Source: Alphaproteobacteria bacterium
Lineage (GTDB): Bacteria > Pseudomonadota > Alphaproteobacteria > SMXP01
NCBI GenBank assembly: GCA_021774995.1
Contig: JAJFIM010000128.1
Location: 1 to 7,085 of the forward strand
Length of the DNA stretch: 7,085 nucleotides
Direction of reading: 5' to 3'
Program-made: the position numbers and the translations under genes
The notes under the pieces: generated by a model
Database searches by the model: none
What the model was told of the DNA's origin: nothing
The model's input: the letters and a program-made list of their open reading frames with translations, nothing else
Part shown: piece after piece, positions 1-6,871 of the stretch
Layout: every line of letters starts with the position of its first letter
Numbering within the stretch: position 1 is the first letter of the stretch

Positions 1-58
1 GATCGGCGTCGCGGCCGCGGCAACCTATCTTTATATTAAATCTACGGGGGCGCTGTAA
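1..58 (+). CDS. nuoL: C-terminal end of a membrane protein, probably complex I subunit NuoL (partial)
   Basis: Only the last 18 codons are present, read from base 2 and ending at TAA 56-58. They give an Ala-rich hydrophobic stretch (IGVAAAATYLYIKS) followed by a short polar tail, which looks like the end of a final membrane helix. The identification as NuoL, the largest antiporter-like subunit of NADH:quinone oxidoreductase, comes from position: in the bacterial nuo operon nuoL directly precedes nuoM, and here the stop lies one base before the nuoM ATG. The visible residues are too few to prove the family, so the call is an inference from gene order. The one-base gap suggests translational coupling with nuoM. 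Confidence 0.6.
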   Translation, partial: IGVAAAATYLYIKSTGAL

Positions 59-59
59 T

Positions 60-1568
60 ATGTCCGAGTGGATTTTAACGGTCATCACGTTCCTGCCTCT
101 TGTGGGCGCATTCTTTTTGTTTCTGGTCAAAGGCGAAGACGAAATTGTCGCGCGCAACGCCCGCAATGTCGCACTGTGGTCGACGCTGGTGACCTTCGCC
201 GCTTCTCTCGTGCTGCTTGTCGAATTTGAGTCGTCGCAAGCGGGGTTTCAGTTTGAGATCACGCGCGAATGGCTGGGCGGCAACATCACTTATCACATGG
301 GCGTTGACGGCATTTCGATTTTGTTTGTCATCCTGACGACCTTCCTGACACCGCTTTGCATTCTGGCGTCGTGGCAGTCCATCACGGTGCGCGTTAAAGA
401 ATATATGATCGCGTTTTTGATTTTGGAAACTCTGATGATCGGCGTGTTCTGCGCGCTCGATCTGGTCTTGTTTTATCTGTTCTTCGAGGCGGGCCTCATC
501 CCCATGTTTATCATTATCGGGGTGTGGGGCGGCGCGCGGCGGGTTTACGCCTCGTTCAAATTCTTTCTTTACACCCTGCTGGGGTCGGTGTTGCTGCTGA
601 TCGCGCTCATTGCCATCTATGTCATGGCGGGCACAACCGACATTCCGGAACTGATGGCCTATCAATTCCCCGTGGGGGTCCAAACCTGGCTATGGCTGGC
701 GTTCTTTGCCTCATTCGCCGTAAAACTGCCCATGTGGCCGGTTCACACATGGCTTCCCGACGCCCACGTTGAAGCGCCCACCGGCGGGTCGGTGATCCTT
801 GCGGGCATCTTGCTGAAGATGGGCGGTTATGGTTTTTTGCGCTTCTCTTTGCCGATGTTTCCCATCGCGTCTGTTTATTTTGCGCCCCTCATATTCACCT
901 TAAGCGTCGTCGCCGTGATCTACACGTCTCTCGTGGCGCTGATGCAAGAAGATATGAAAAAGCTGATCGCTTATTCCTCTGTCGCCCATATGGGATTTGT
1001 CACCATGGGGATATTCGCCGGCAATCTTCAGGGCATTCAGGGCGGTATTTTCCAAATGCTGAGTCACGGAATTATTTCCGGCGCTTTGTTTTTGTGCGTC
1101 GGCGTGATTTACGACCGCATGCATACGCGTGAGATCGACGCCTATGGCGGGCTGGTTCACCGAATGCCGATCTATGCCGGGGTATTCCTGCTCTTCACGC
1201 TCGGCAATGTAGGGCTGCCGGGCACCAGCGGTTTTATTGGTGAAATCACGTCCCTGCTGGGCGTTTACCAGGCTAATAATTGGGTGGCGGTGTTCGCCAC
1301 AACCGGCATTGTGTTAAGTGCGGCCTATGGGTTGTGGCTCTATCGGCGGGTGATGTTTGGCGAGTTGGAAAAACCTTCTCTCAAAACCATCACTGATATG
1401 AACATGCGGGAGATCGCTATTTTTGCGCCTTTGATTGCGGCAACGCTCTTTTTAGGATTTTACCCGGCCGCCGTTTTTGACATAACCAACGCTTCGGTTG
1501 AAAACCTTCTACAACACTATAGGGAAGCCTTGGACGCTTATCAGAATGTCCAAGTGACAATCAAATGA
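60..1568 (+). CDS. nuoM: NADH-quinone oxidoreductase subunit M (complex I, proton-pumping)
   Basis: This 502-residue membrane protein is an antiporter-like subunit of respiratory complex I. It moves protons across the inner membrane, driven by electron transfer from NADH to quinone. It is hydrophobic throughout, consistent with the 14 helices of the family, and close in length to E. coli NuoM (about 509). The family's charged channel residues are all visible: Glu143 in FFEAGLIPM, Lys222 in FAVKLPMWPVHTWLPDAH, Lys253 in LLKMGGYG and Glu395 in GFIGE, matching E. coli Glu144, Lys234, Lys265 and Glu407. The segment KKLIAYSSVAHMGFV (residues 300-314) is a hallmark shared with NuoN and NuoL. The ATG at 60 follows the upstream stop by one base; the G-run at 46-50 is only a weak ribosome binding site, so coupling to the upstream gene is likely. 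It appears intact and ordinary. Confidence 0.97.
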   Translation: MSEWILTVITFLPLVGAFFLFLVKGEDEIVARNARNVALWSTLVTFAASLVLLVEFESSQAGFQFEITREWLGGNITYHMGVDGISILFVILTTFLTPLCILASWQSITVRVKEYMIAFLILETLMIGVFCALDLVLFYLFFEAGLIPMFIIIGVWGGARRVYASFKFFLYTLLGSVLLLIALIAIYVMAGTTDIPELMAYQFPVGVQTWLWLAFFASFAVKLPMWPVHTWLPDAHVEAPTGGSVILAGILLKMGGYGFLRFSLPMFPIASVYFAPLIFTLSVVAVIYTSLVALMQEDMKKLIAYSSVAHMGFVTMGIFAGNLQGIQGGIFQMLSHGIISGALFLCVGVIYDRMHTREIDAYGGLVHRMPIYAGVFLLFTLGNVGLPGTSGFIGEITSLLGVYQANNWVAVFATTGIVLSAAYGLWLYRRVMFGELEKPSLKTITDMNMREIAIFAPLIAATLFLGFYPAAVFDITNASVENLLQHYREALDAYQNVQVTIK

Positions 1569-1581
1569 GGGCGCGTTTGGT

Positions 1582-1613
1582 AAAGGACGGAAATGACTCA
1601 TGAACAGTTCTGA
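1582..1613 (+). promoter_or_regulatory. nuoN ribosome binding site with overlapping six-codon mini-ORF
   Basis: An AAAGGA core at 1582-1587 is the only good Shine-Dalgarno sequence in the nuoM-nuoN gap. It sits 5 bases before an ATG at 1593 and 12 bases before the nuoN ATG at 1600. The 1593 ATG opens a different frame that encodes only MTHEQF and stops at TGA 1611-1613, one base before an in-frame nuoN methionine codon at 1615 (Met6). The Shine-Dalgarno sequence and both reading frames are seen directly. Whether ribosomes use the mini-ORF, or reinitiate at Met6, is inference. The nuoN start at 1600 is kept because it is the first in-frame ATG within reach of this site. Confidence 0.4.
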
Positions 1614-3060
1614 AATGATCAACGCCAGCTTCTCCCTCGCGCTGCCGGAAGTTATCTTAAGCGCCGGCGCTATGGCGCTGTTGATGCTGGGCGTCTTTCG
1701 CGGCGATCGCGCGACGCGCCTGGTTTCATGGCTAGCCGTTTTGTTACTGTTCGCGGCGGGTGCGGCAGTGTTGCAAGGCCCAGAATCGCGCACGCTTGCC
1801 TTTGGAGGCAGTTTTGTCGTCGACCCTTTTGGCCAGTTCGTCAAAATCTTGATGCTGATCGGCGCCGCTTTATGCCTGATTATGTCGATGAATTTTATGC
1901 GTGAAGAAAAGTTCGAGCGGTTTGAGTTTCCGGTTCTCATTGTTCTGGCGACGCTCGGCATGAGCATGATGATCTCGGCCAATGACCTCATCTCTCTTTA
2001 TATGGGCGTGGAGCTGCAAAGCTTGTCGCTTTATGTTCTGGCGGCGTTTAACCGCGATAGTCTGCGCTCCAGCGAAGCGGGATTGAAATATTTCGTCCTC
2101 GGCGCGCTGTCCTCCGGCTTGTTGCTCTATGGCTGTTCATTGATCTACGGCTTCACCGGAACGACCAATTTCGACGTATTGCGGGAGATGCTCGCCCCTG
2201 GCGGACTGTCCATCGGCGTTATTTTTGGCTTGGTGTTTTTGATGGCCGGTCTGGCGTTCAAGGTTTCCGCTGCGCCGTTTCACATGTGGACGCCCGATGT
2301 TTATGAAGGCGCGCCGACGCCGATCACGGCGCTCTTTTCCGCGGCGCCAAAAATCGCGGCCATGGCTTTGCTGGTGCGCGTTCTCGTTTGGCCATTTAGC
2401 GATGGAGCGCTGGCGCCCGCGCCCGAATGGCGCCAGATCATCGTGGTTCTCGCCATACTTAGTATGGTTTTGGGAGCTTTCGCCGCCATTGGACAAAGCA
2501 ATATTAAACGCCTGATGGCCTATTCCTCCATCGGCCATATGGGTTTTGTGCTGTTGGGGTTGGCGGCGGGCACGTCGGAGGGCGTGCGCGGCGTGCTCAT
2601 TTATCTCACCATCTATCTGGTGATGACGGTTGGGGTGTTTGCGTGCATTTTGTCGATGCGGCGCCGCGAGGGCATGGTTGAGGATATCGAAGAGCTGGCG
2701 GGTCTGTCGACCAATCACCCTTTGATGGCGTTTGCGATGATGGTGTTGATGTTTTCGCTGGCGGGCATTCCGCCTTTGGCTGGTTTCTTCGCCAAGTTTT
2801 TTGTGCTGGTGGCGGCGGTTAATGAGGGGCTTTATACACTGGCGATAATCGGCGTATTGGCAAGTGTTGTGGGCGCTTATTATTATTTGCGCATTGTTAA
2901 AATTATGTATTTCGATGAACCGGCCGAGCCGTTTATCTCACCCATGGGCGGTGAAATGCGCCTGATCCTCGGGGCGTCCAGCCTCTTCTTGCTGTTTTAC
3001 ATCGTCTTTGCTTTCCCGCTTCTGGGCGTCACTGAATTTGTGGCCCAATCACTCTTTTAA
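1600..3060 (+). CDS. nuoN: NADH-quinone oxidoreductase subunit N (complex I, proton-pumping)
   Basis: This 486-residue membrane protein is the third antiporter-like subunit of complex I and almost the same length as E. coli NuoN (485). It lies next to NuoA/J/K in the membrane arm and pumps protons. The key residues are in place: Glu138 in GVELQSLSLY, Lys221 in LAFKVSAAPFHMWTPDVYEGAP, Lys251 in APKIAAM and Lys399 in GFFAKF. These correspond to E. coli Glu133, Lys217, Lys247 and Lys395. The last is a lysine where NuoM has a glutamate, which separates NuoN from NuoM. The block KRLMAYSSIGHMGFV (residues 304-318) mirrors the one in NuoM. nuoN is usually the last nuo gene, and here it ends immediately before birA. 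The start is taken at 1600; Met6 at 1615 is an alternative. It appears intact. Confidence 0.97.
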   Translation: MNSSEMINASFSLALPEVILSAGAMALLMLGVFRGDRATRLVSWLAVLLLFAAGAAVLQGPESRTLAFGGSFVVDPFGQFVKILMLIGAALCLIMSMNFMREEKFERFEFPVLIVLATLGMSMMISANDLISLYMGVELQSLSLYVLAAFNRDSLRSSEAGLKYFVLGALSSGLLLYGCSLIYGFTGTTNFDVLREMLAPGGLSIGVIFGLVFLMAGLAFKVSAAPFHMWTPDVYEGAPTPITALFSAAPKIAAMALLVRVLVWPFSDGALAPAPEWRQIIVVLAILSMVLGAFAAIGQSNIKRLMAYSSIGHMGFVLLGLAAGTSEGVRGVLIYLTIYLVMTVGVFACILSMRRREGMVEDIEELAGLSTNHPLMAFAMMVLMFSLAGIPPLAGFFAKFFVLVAAVNEGLYTLAIIGVLASVVGAYYYLRIVKIMYFDEPAEPFISPMGGEMRLILGASSLFLLFYIVFAFPLLGVTEFVAQSLF

Positions 3061-3064
3061 GGGG
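3059..3064 (+). promoter_or_regulatory. birA ribosome binding site overlapping the nuoN stop codon
   Basis: AAGGGG begins inside the nuoN TAA (3058-3060) and lies 4 bases before the GTG at 3069. There is no ATG nearby in the birA frame (the next methionine is residue 52, at the GRGRRGR motif), so this site decides the GTG start. Its overlap with the stop codon suggests that ribosomes ending nuoN help load birA. Confidence 0.6.
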
Positions 3065-3068
3065 TCCG

Positions 3069-3848
3069 GTGAAAGACGCGCTTCCCATTCTTCCCCAAGG
3101 CGCCCGCCTGGTGTTCCTCAACGAGATCGACAGCACCAGCGCGGAGGCGCAGCGCATCGGGCAAAAATTAGAAGAAGAAGGCGGCGGGCTTCCCATCTGG
3201 ATTTGGGCCTTGCGGCAAAGCATGGGGAGGGGGCGCAGGGGCCGCGTCTGGGTATCGGAACCCGGCAATCTTTTTTGCACCCAGTTAAGGGCGTGCGACA
3301 CGGCGCCGTTGAAAAGCGCCCAGCTTTCCTTTGCGGCGGCCCTGGCGGTGATTGACGCCTTGCAGGAGACGGTTCCCGAATTGGCGGCGCAGCCGGAGCG
3401 GTTGGAAGTGAAATGGCCAAATGACGTATTGCTGGACCGGCGGAAAGTCTCCGGCATTCTGCTGGAATCTTTTTCAGCCCCCCCCCGGCCTCTTCTGGCC
3501 ATCGGGATCGGCGTCAATTTGGTTTCCCATCCTTCCGCCACGGCCTTCCCGGCGACTGATGTCAGGGCGGCCGGGTTTTTTGCCCCTGATCAGGGGCTGT
3601 GCCTCAGCGCGCTGGCGGCATCCGTCGAGCGCTGGTCGCGGATTTGGGCGACGCAAGGATTTGCCCCGATCCGGCGGGCGTGGCTGGCCCGCGCGGCGGG
3701 ATTGGGCAGGCGCATCAACATAGTCTTGCCGCATGAGACGTTAGAGGGCACATTTGCCGACTTAAGCGAGAGAGGGGAATTGCTGCTTGCTTGCGATGAT
3801 GGTCAGCAAAGAGCGATCTCAGCGGGCGACGTTTTTTTCGGTTCCTGA
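3069..3848 (+). CDS. birA: Biotin--[acetyl-CoA-carboxylase] ligase, without the DNA-binding domain
   Basis: This 259-residue cytoplasmic enzyme activates biotin with ATP to biotinyl-5'-AMP and transfers it to a lysine of biotin-dependent carboxylases. The catalytic domain starts at once with the DST substrate motif (residues 21-23). It continues with the ATP/biotinyl-AMP loop GRGRRGR (53-59), KWPNDVL (115-121), the lysine of RRKVSGILLE (Lys126, equivalent to E. coli Lys183) and AIGIGVN (144-150). A small SH3-like C-terminal domain follows, with DLSERGELLL near 231-240. There is no N-terminal winged helix, so it should be a ligase only and not the biotin operon repressor, as is common in Alphaproteobacteria. 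Translation starts at GTG 3069, 8 bases after nuoN. Two oddities: Ser24 follows the DST motif where many family members have Asn, and a run of nine C at 3478-3486 encodes Ala-Pro-Pro-Arg around residues 137-140 between two core motifs. The frame is intact as given. Confidence 0.95.
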   Translation: MKDALPILPQGARLVFLNEIDSTSAEAQRIGQKLEEEGGGLPIWIWALRQSMGRGRRGRVWVSEPGNLFCTQLRACDTAPLKSAQLSFAAALAVIDALQETVPELAAQPERLEVKWPNDVLLDRRKVSGILLESFSAPPRPLLAIGIGVNLVSHPSATAFPATDVRAAGFFAPDQGLCLSALAASVERWSRIWATQGFAPIRRAWLARAAGLGRRINIVLPHETLEGTFADLSERGELLLACDDGQQRAISAGDVFFGS

Positions 3849-3874
3849 CGGCGCCGGTTTTATGAAAGGGTCAA

Positions 3875-4669
3875 ATGATGCTCCTAGCCATTGACGCCGG
3901 AAACACCAATACGGTTTTTGCGCTGTTTGAGGATGCGCGCCTGGTTCAGCAATGGCGGATTGCAACCAAAGACGCGCGGACCGGCGATGAATATCTGGTT
4001 TGGCTCAGCCAACTTCTTGCGCTGGAGAAGCGCGATGCGCGGGCGATCAAAGGCTGCATCATTTCAAGCGTTGTGCCGCAGGTGGAATTTAACTTGTCGC
4101 AGTTGAGCAGGGAAGGGTTGAAAGTGTCGCCGCTTGTTGTCGGTGATGACGAGGTCGATATTGGCGTTGAAGTCAGATTAACGCCCGACTCAGGCGTGGG
4201 GGCTGACCGTCTGGCCAATGCGGTGGGCGCGCATCTCGAAGAGAAGGGCGCGGTTATTGTAATTGATTTTGGAACGGCGACCACCTTTGACGTGGTGGCG
4301 GCGGACGGCGCATATGAGGGGGGATTGATCACGCCCGGCGTGCACCTCTCCGCCAAGGCGCTGCATGAGGCGTCCGCCAAGCTTCCCTTCATCGAGATCT
4401 CAAAACCTGAGCGCCTTATCGGTAAGAACACAGTTCAAGCCATGACGTCGGGGCTCTTTTGGGGTTATGTCAGTTTGATTGACGGCCTGGTGGCGCGCAT
4501 CAAAGCGGACTATGGACAGCCCATGCGCGTGATCGCCACGGGGGGGCTGTCGGGCGTGTTCGCGCCGCATACGGATGTTATTGATCGCGTGGATGAGGAT
4601 TTGACGCTCAAAGGCTTGCTGGAAATTTACCGCCGCAATGCGCGCCTCGCGCGCCAAGAAAAGCGATAG
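3875..4669 (+). CDS. coaX: Type III pantothenate kinase
   Basis: This 264-residue cytoplasmic enzyme phosphorylates pantothenate, the first committed step of coenzyme A synthesis. The type III family belongs to the acetate and sugar kinase/Hsp70/actin fold, is not inhibited by CoA, and is unrelated to E. coli CoaA. The phosphate-binding motif DAGNTNT is at residues 7-13. GADRLANAVGA at 109-119 carries the family's catalytic aspartate (Asp111). The second nucleotide-binding motif DFGTATTFD is at 131-139, followed by GGLITPG at 149-155 and ATGGLSGVF near 221-229. Length is typical (about 255-265). AAAGGG at 3865-3870 lies 4 bases before ATG 3875 and 7 before ATG 3878, so either Met1 or Met2 may be used. 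It follows birA by 26 bases and precedes rnj by 6, within an apparent operon. No internal damage is seen. Confidence 0.96.
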   Translation: MMLLAIDAGNTNTVFALFEDARLVQQWRIATKDARTGDEYLVWLSQLLALEKRDARAIKGCIISSVVPQVEFNLSQLSREGLKVSPLVVGDDEVDIGVEVRLTPDSGVGADRLANAVGAHLEEKGAVIVIDFGTATTFDVVAADGAYEGGLITPGVHLSAKALHEASAKLPFIEISKPERLIGKNTVQAMTSGLFWGYVSLIDGLVARIKADYGQPMRVIATGGLSGVFAPHTDVIDRVDEDLTLKGLLEIYRRNARLARQEKR

Positions 4670-4675
4670 GGCGCG

Positions 4676-6361
4676 ATGTCAAAACAACCTGGCGCCGGAC
4701 CCGATGACGAGCTCGTGTTTCTTCCCTTGGGAGGATCGGGCGAGATTGGCATGAATCTCAATCTTTATGGATTTGGACCGCCCGAAGCGCGCCAGTGGAT
4801 TGTGGTGGATCTGGGGGTCACCTTTGGCGATGCGCGCACGCCGGGGGTGGATTTGATCATGCCCGACCCTACATATATCGCGGAATTGAAGGATCGCGTG
4901 TTAGGCCTAGTGTTAACCCATGGCCATGAAGATCACATCGGCGCCGTGGGGCATTTGTGGCCGGATTTACGCTGCCCGATTTACGCCACGCCTTTCACAG
5001 CCTTTTTAGTGCGCCGTAAATTAGCCGAACAGGGGCTCGAAGATGAGGCGGAGATTACCGAGATCTCTTTAGGGGGGCGCTTCGCGTTAGGCCCTTTCGA
5101 TATCGAACTCATCACGCTCACCCATTCCATTCCCGAACCAAACGCCCTGGCCATAAGAACGCCGCTGGGCTGCGTGCTTCATACCGGGGATTGGAAAATC
5201 GATCCGGACCCTTTAGTTGGGGACGTGACGGATGAAAACGCCCTGCGCGCCCTTGGCGATGAGGGCGTGTTGGCCATGGTGTGCGATTCGACCAATGTTT
5301 TCGTACCGGGCGAGGCGGGCTCGGAAGCCGATGTGCGCGCAAGTCTGATGGATCTGGTGGGCGCCTTGCGGGGCAAGGTCGCCGTGGCGTGCTTTGCCTC
5401 GAACGTGGCCCGGCTAGAGACCGCGTTCAAAGTCGCCGCCGCCCATGACCGCCATGTATGCCTGGTGGGGCGCTCCATGCACCGGATGGTCGAAGCGGCC
5501 CGTTCCGTCGGCATGCTCGCCGATAACCCGCCATTGGTCGATGAAGACGAGGCGGGATATTTGCCGGGCGATCATGTGCTTTACCTTTGCACGGGAAGTC
5601 AGGGGGAGCCGCGCGCGGGGTTGAGCCGCATCGCGGGTGGAACGCACGGGCAGGTGAGTCTGGGGGAGGGCGACACCGTGATTTTCTCCTCGCGCGTCAT
5701 TCCCGGCAATGAAATCGCGATTTACGACCTTCAGAACAAATTAGCTGAATCGGGCGTGCGCATCATCACCGAAAAAGACCATTTCGTTCATGTGTCCGGT
5801 CATCCGTGCCGGGATGAGCTGGCGGCCATGTATCAATGGGTGCAACCCCATCTGGCCGTGCCGGTGCATGGCGAGCGGCGCCATTTGCTGGAGCACGGCG
5901 CTTTGACGCGGGAGTTGCAAATCCCCGCGACGGTGGTGCCCAAAAATGGTTCCATCGTGCGCCTGGCGCCCGGACCAGGCGCCATCATCGGCGAGGCGCC
6001 CAGCGGCCGCCTTTATCTGGACGGCCTTGCATTATTGCCTGAGGGCGGCGTTCATCTGCGTGAACGCAGAAAAATAGCGTATTGCGGTTATGTTGGGCTT
6101 TCCATCGTCATGAGTGAGGGGGGCGACGTGCTGGCTGCGCCGCGGGCCAGATTTCAGGGTGTTCCAGACTTAGCGGACGATGATGAATCATTGTTAGAGA
6201 GCGTCGAGGCGCAAGCGGAGATCGCCCTTGATCGATTGTCGCCAAAAAAACGGCGCGATGAGGGTGCGCTTGAAATGGCAATGCGCCGCGCCGTCCGCCG
6301 GACTGTGGAAGAGGCGTGGGGGAAAAAGCCGGTGGTGGATGTGTTCGTCAACTGGGTATAG
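4676..6361 (+). CDS. rnj: Ribonuclease J (metallo-beta-lactamase/beta-CASP RNase)
   Basis: This 561-residue enzyme combines 5'-to-3' exonuclease and endonuclease activity on RNA; in Alphaproteobacteria it is known for trimming rRNA ends and for mRNA turnover. The zinc-binding residues of the metallo-beta-lactamase fold are visible: HGHEDH at 82-87, His150 in LTHSIPE and Asp172 in HTGDWK. The inserted beta-CASP domain spans roughly 210-350, with CFASNVARLE, TGSQGEP (306-312) and SSRVIPGNE (338-346). HVSGHP (372-377) and PVHGE (396-400, His398) close the active site. The last hundred or so residues form the C-terminal domain typical of RNase J, and length is typical. The start is ATG 4676, six bases after the coaX stop, with only a weak GGGCG-type ribosome binding site at the stop codon, so coupling to coaX translation is likely. 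All catalytic residues are present. Confidence 0.96.
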   Translation: MSKQPGAGPDDELVFLPLGGSGEIGMNLNLYGFGPPEARQWIVVDLGVTFGDARTPGVDLIMPDPTYIAELKDRVLGLVLTHGHEDHIGAVGHLWPDLRCPIYATPFTAFLVRRKLAEQGLEDEAEITEISLGGRFALGPFDIELITLTHSIPEPNALAIRTPLGCVLHTGDWKIDPDPLVGDVTDENALRALGDEGVLAMVCDSTNVFVPGEAGSEADVRASLMDLVGALRGKVAVACFASNVARLETAFKVAAAHDRHVCLVGRSMHRMVEAARSVGMLADNPPLVDEDEAGYLPGDHVLYLCTGSQGEPRAGLSRIAGGTHGQVSLGEGDTVIFSSRVIPGNEIAIYDLQNKLAESGVRIITEKDHFVHVSGHPCRDELAAMYQWVQPHLAVPVHGERRHLLEHGALTRELQIPATVVPKNGSIVRLAPGPGAIIGEAPSGRLYLDGLALLPEGGVHLRERRKIAYCGYVGLSIVMSEGGDVLAAPRARFQGVPDLADDDESLLESVEAQAEIALDRLSPKKRRDEGALEMAMRRAVRRTVEEAWGKKPVVDVFVNWV

Positions 6362-6416
6362 GGAACGCCATGGCGATCAGGTGTGATTTATTGTTACTTT
6401 GAATGCGTCAGAAAAA

Positions 6417-6450
6417 CCCCCTCACCCCGTCCTCTCCCCTTGGGGGAGAG
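6417..6450 (+). repeat. Short repetitive palindromic element of the CCCTCACCCC...CTCTCCCC type
   Basis: A C-rich lead (CCCCCTCACCCC, 6417-6428) is followed by a perfect 8-base-pair stem, CTCTCCCC at 6432-6439 with GGGGAGAG at 6443-6450, around a three-base loop. Elements of this form are scattered through intergenic regions of many proteobacterial genomes, and when read as protein they give the tell-tale SPRPLPLGE-like peptide seen here. It lies in the 105-base gap between rnj and mce and ends 5 bases before the mce ribosome binding site. No T-run follows on the + strand, so it is not a classic intrinsic terminator; it could act in RNA stability or processing. Copy number in this genome cannot be seen from one window. 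Confidence 0.65.
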
Positions 6451-6455
6451 TGATA

Positions 6456-6460
6456 AGGAA
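6456..6460 (+). promoter_or_regulatory. mce ribosome binding site
   Basis: AGGAA at 6456-6460 lies 6 bases before ATG 6467. It decides the start, because an open frame extends upstream to a GTG at 6383 but reads through the repeat hairpin and has no comparable binding site. It begins 5 bases after the hairpin base, close enough for the structure to affect ribosome access. Confidence 0.7.
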
Positions 6461-6466
6461 AGAAAA

Positions 6467-6871
6467 ATGATCGGAAAATTAAATCATGTGGCAATTGCGG
6501 TTCCCGATGTGGAAGCCGCCGCCGCTCTTTATCGCGATATGCTGGGCGCGAAGGTGTCAGGCGCCACGCCCGTGCCCGATCATGGCGTCACCACCGTTTT
6601 CGTTGAACTGCCCAACACCAAGATCGAACTTCTGGAGCCTTTGGGTGCGGACTCTCCCATCGCGAAGTTTCTTGAAAAAAACCCCAGCGGAGGCATGCAC
6701 CACATTTGCTATGAAGTGGAGGACATTCACGCTGCGCGCGATCACTTGTTGGCGAAGGGCGCCCGCGCGCTCGGGGACGGCGAACCGAAAATTGGCGCTC
6801 ATGGCAAGCCGGTGCTTTTTTTGCACCCCAAGGATTTTTGCGGGACACTTGTCGAGTTAGAAGAGGTTTGA
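6467..6871 (+). CDS. mce: Methylmalonyl-CoA epimerase
   Basis: This 134-residue cytoplasmic metalloenzyme of the vicinal oxygen chelate (glyoxalase) superfamily interconverts (2S)- and (2R)-methylmalonyl-CoA. It links propionyl-CoA carboxylase to the B12-dependent mutase and so feeds propionyl-CoA into succinyl-CoA. The two beta-alpha-beta-beta-beta halves are recognisable. Likely metal ligands are His7 in LNHVAIAVPDV, Glu54 in TKIELLEPLG, one of His78/His79 in GGMHHICYEVEDI and Glu130 in GTLVELEEV. Glu47 in FVELPN fits the catalytic glutamate. Length is typical of the bacterial enzyme. I chose ATG 6467 over the upstream GTG 6383 because conserved sequence begins at MIGKLNHVAIAV, a good AGGAA site precedes it, and the extra 28 residues would be translated repeat. 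Its place after rnj is known in Alphaproteobacteria. Its main alternative, another glyoxalase-family enzyme, is unlikely given these motifs. Confidence 0.93.
   Translation: MIGKLNHVAIAVPDVEAAAALYRDMLGAKVSGATPVPDHGVTTVFVELPNTKIELLEPLGADSPIAKFLEKNPSGGMHHICYEVEDIHAARDHLLAKGARALGDGEPKIGAHGKPVLFLHPKDFCGTLVELEEV

Noticed and set aside
75..683. Long minus-strand open frame (202 codons) opposite nuoM
   Set aside because: It is antisense to a well-conserved gene and rich in His, Gln and Arg, as expected from reverse-reading membrane-protein codons, and it shows no recognisable motif.
958..1008. DNA-level similarity between nuoM (about 958-1008) and nuoN (about 2506-2556)
   Set aside because: Both encode the K-L/M-x-A-Y-S-S-x-x-H-M-G-F-V block. 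This is expected from the old paralogy of antiporter-like subunits, not a recent repeat.
3029..3541. Minus-strand open frame (170 codons) opposite the nuoN end and birA
   Set aside because: It overlaps birA motifs in antisense, is low-complexity and Ser/Arg/Pro-rich, and has no plausible ribosome site or family.
3849..3856. CGGCGCCG palindrome followed by GTTTTAT between birA and coaX, considered as a terminator
   Set aside because: The palindrome has no loop and only four pairs per side, the T-run is short, and the next gene starts 19 bases later.
4540..4546. Runs of six or seven G at 4318-4323, 4540-4546, 5072-5077 and 6118-6123
   Set aside because: They are short, all in intact frames, and fit a G-rich codon habit; none matches the nine-C tract in birA.
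6432..6450. Hairpin before mce as an intrinsic terminator of rnj
   Set aside because: No T-run follows on the + strand; on the - strand a T5 occurs but more than ten bases from the stem, and no minus-strand gene ends there.
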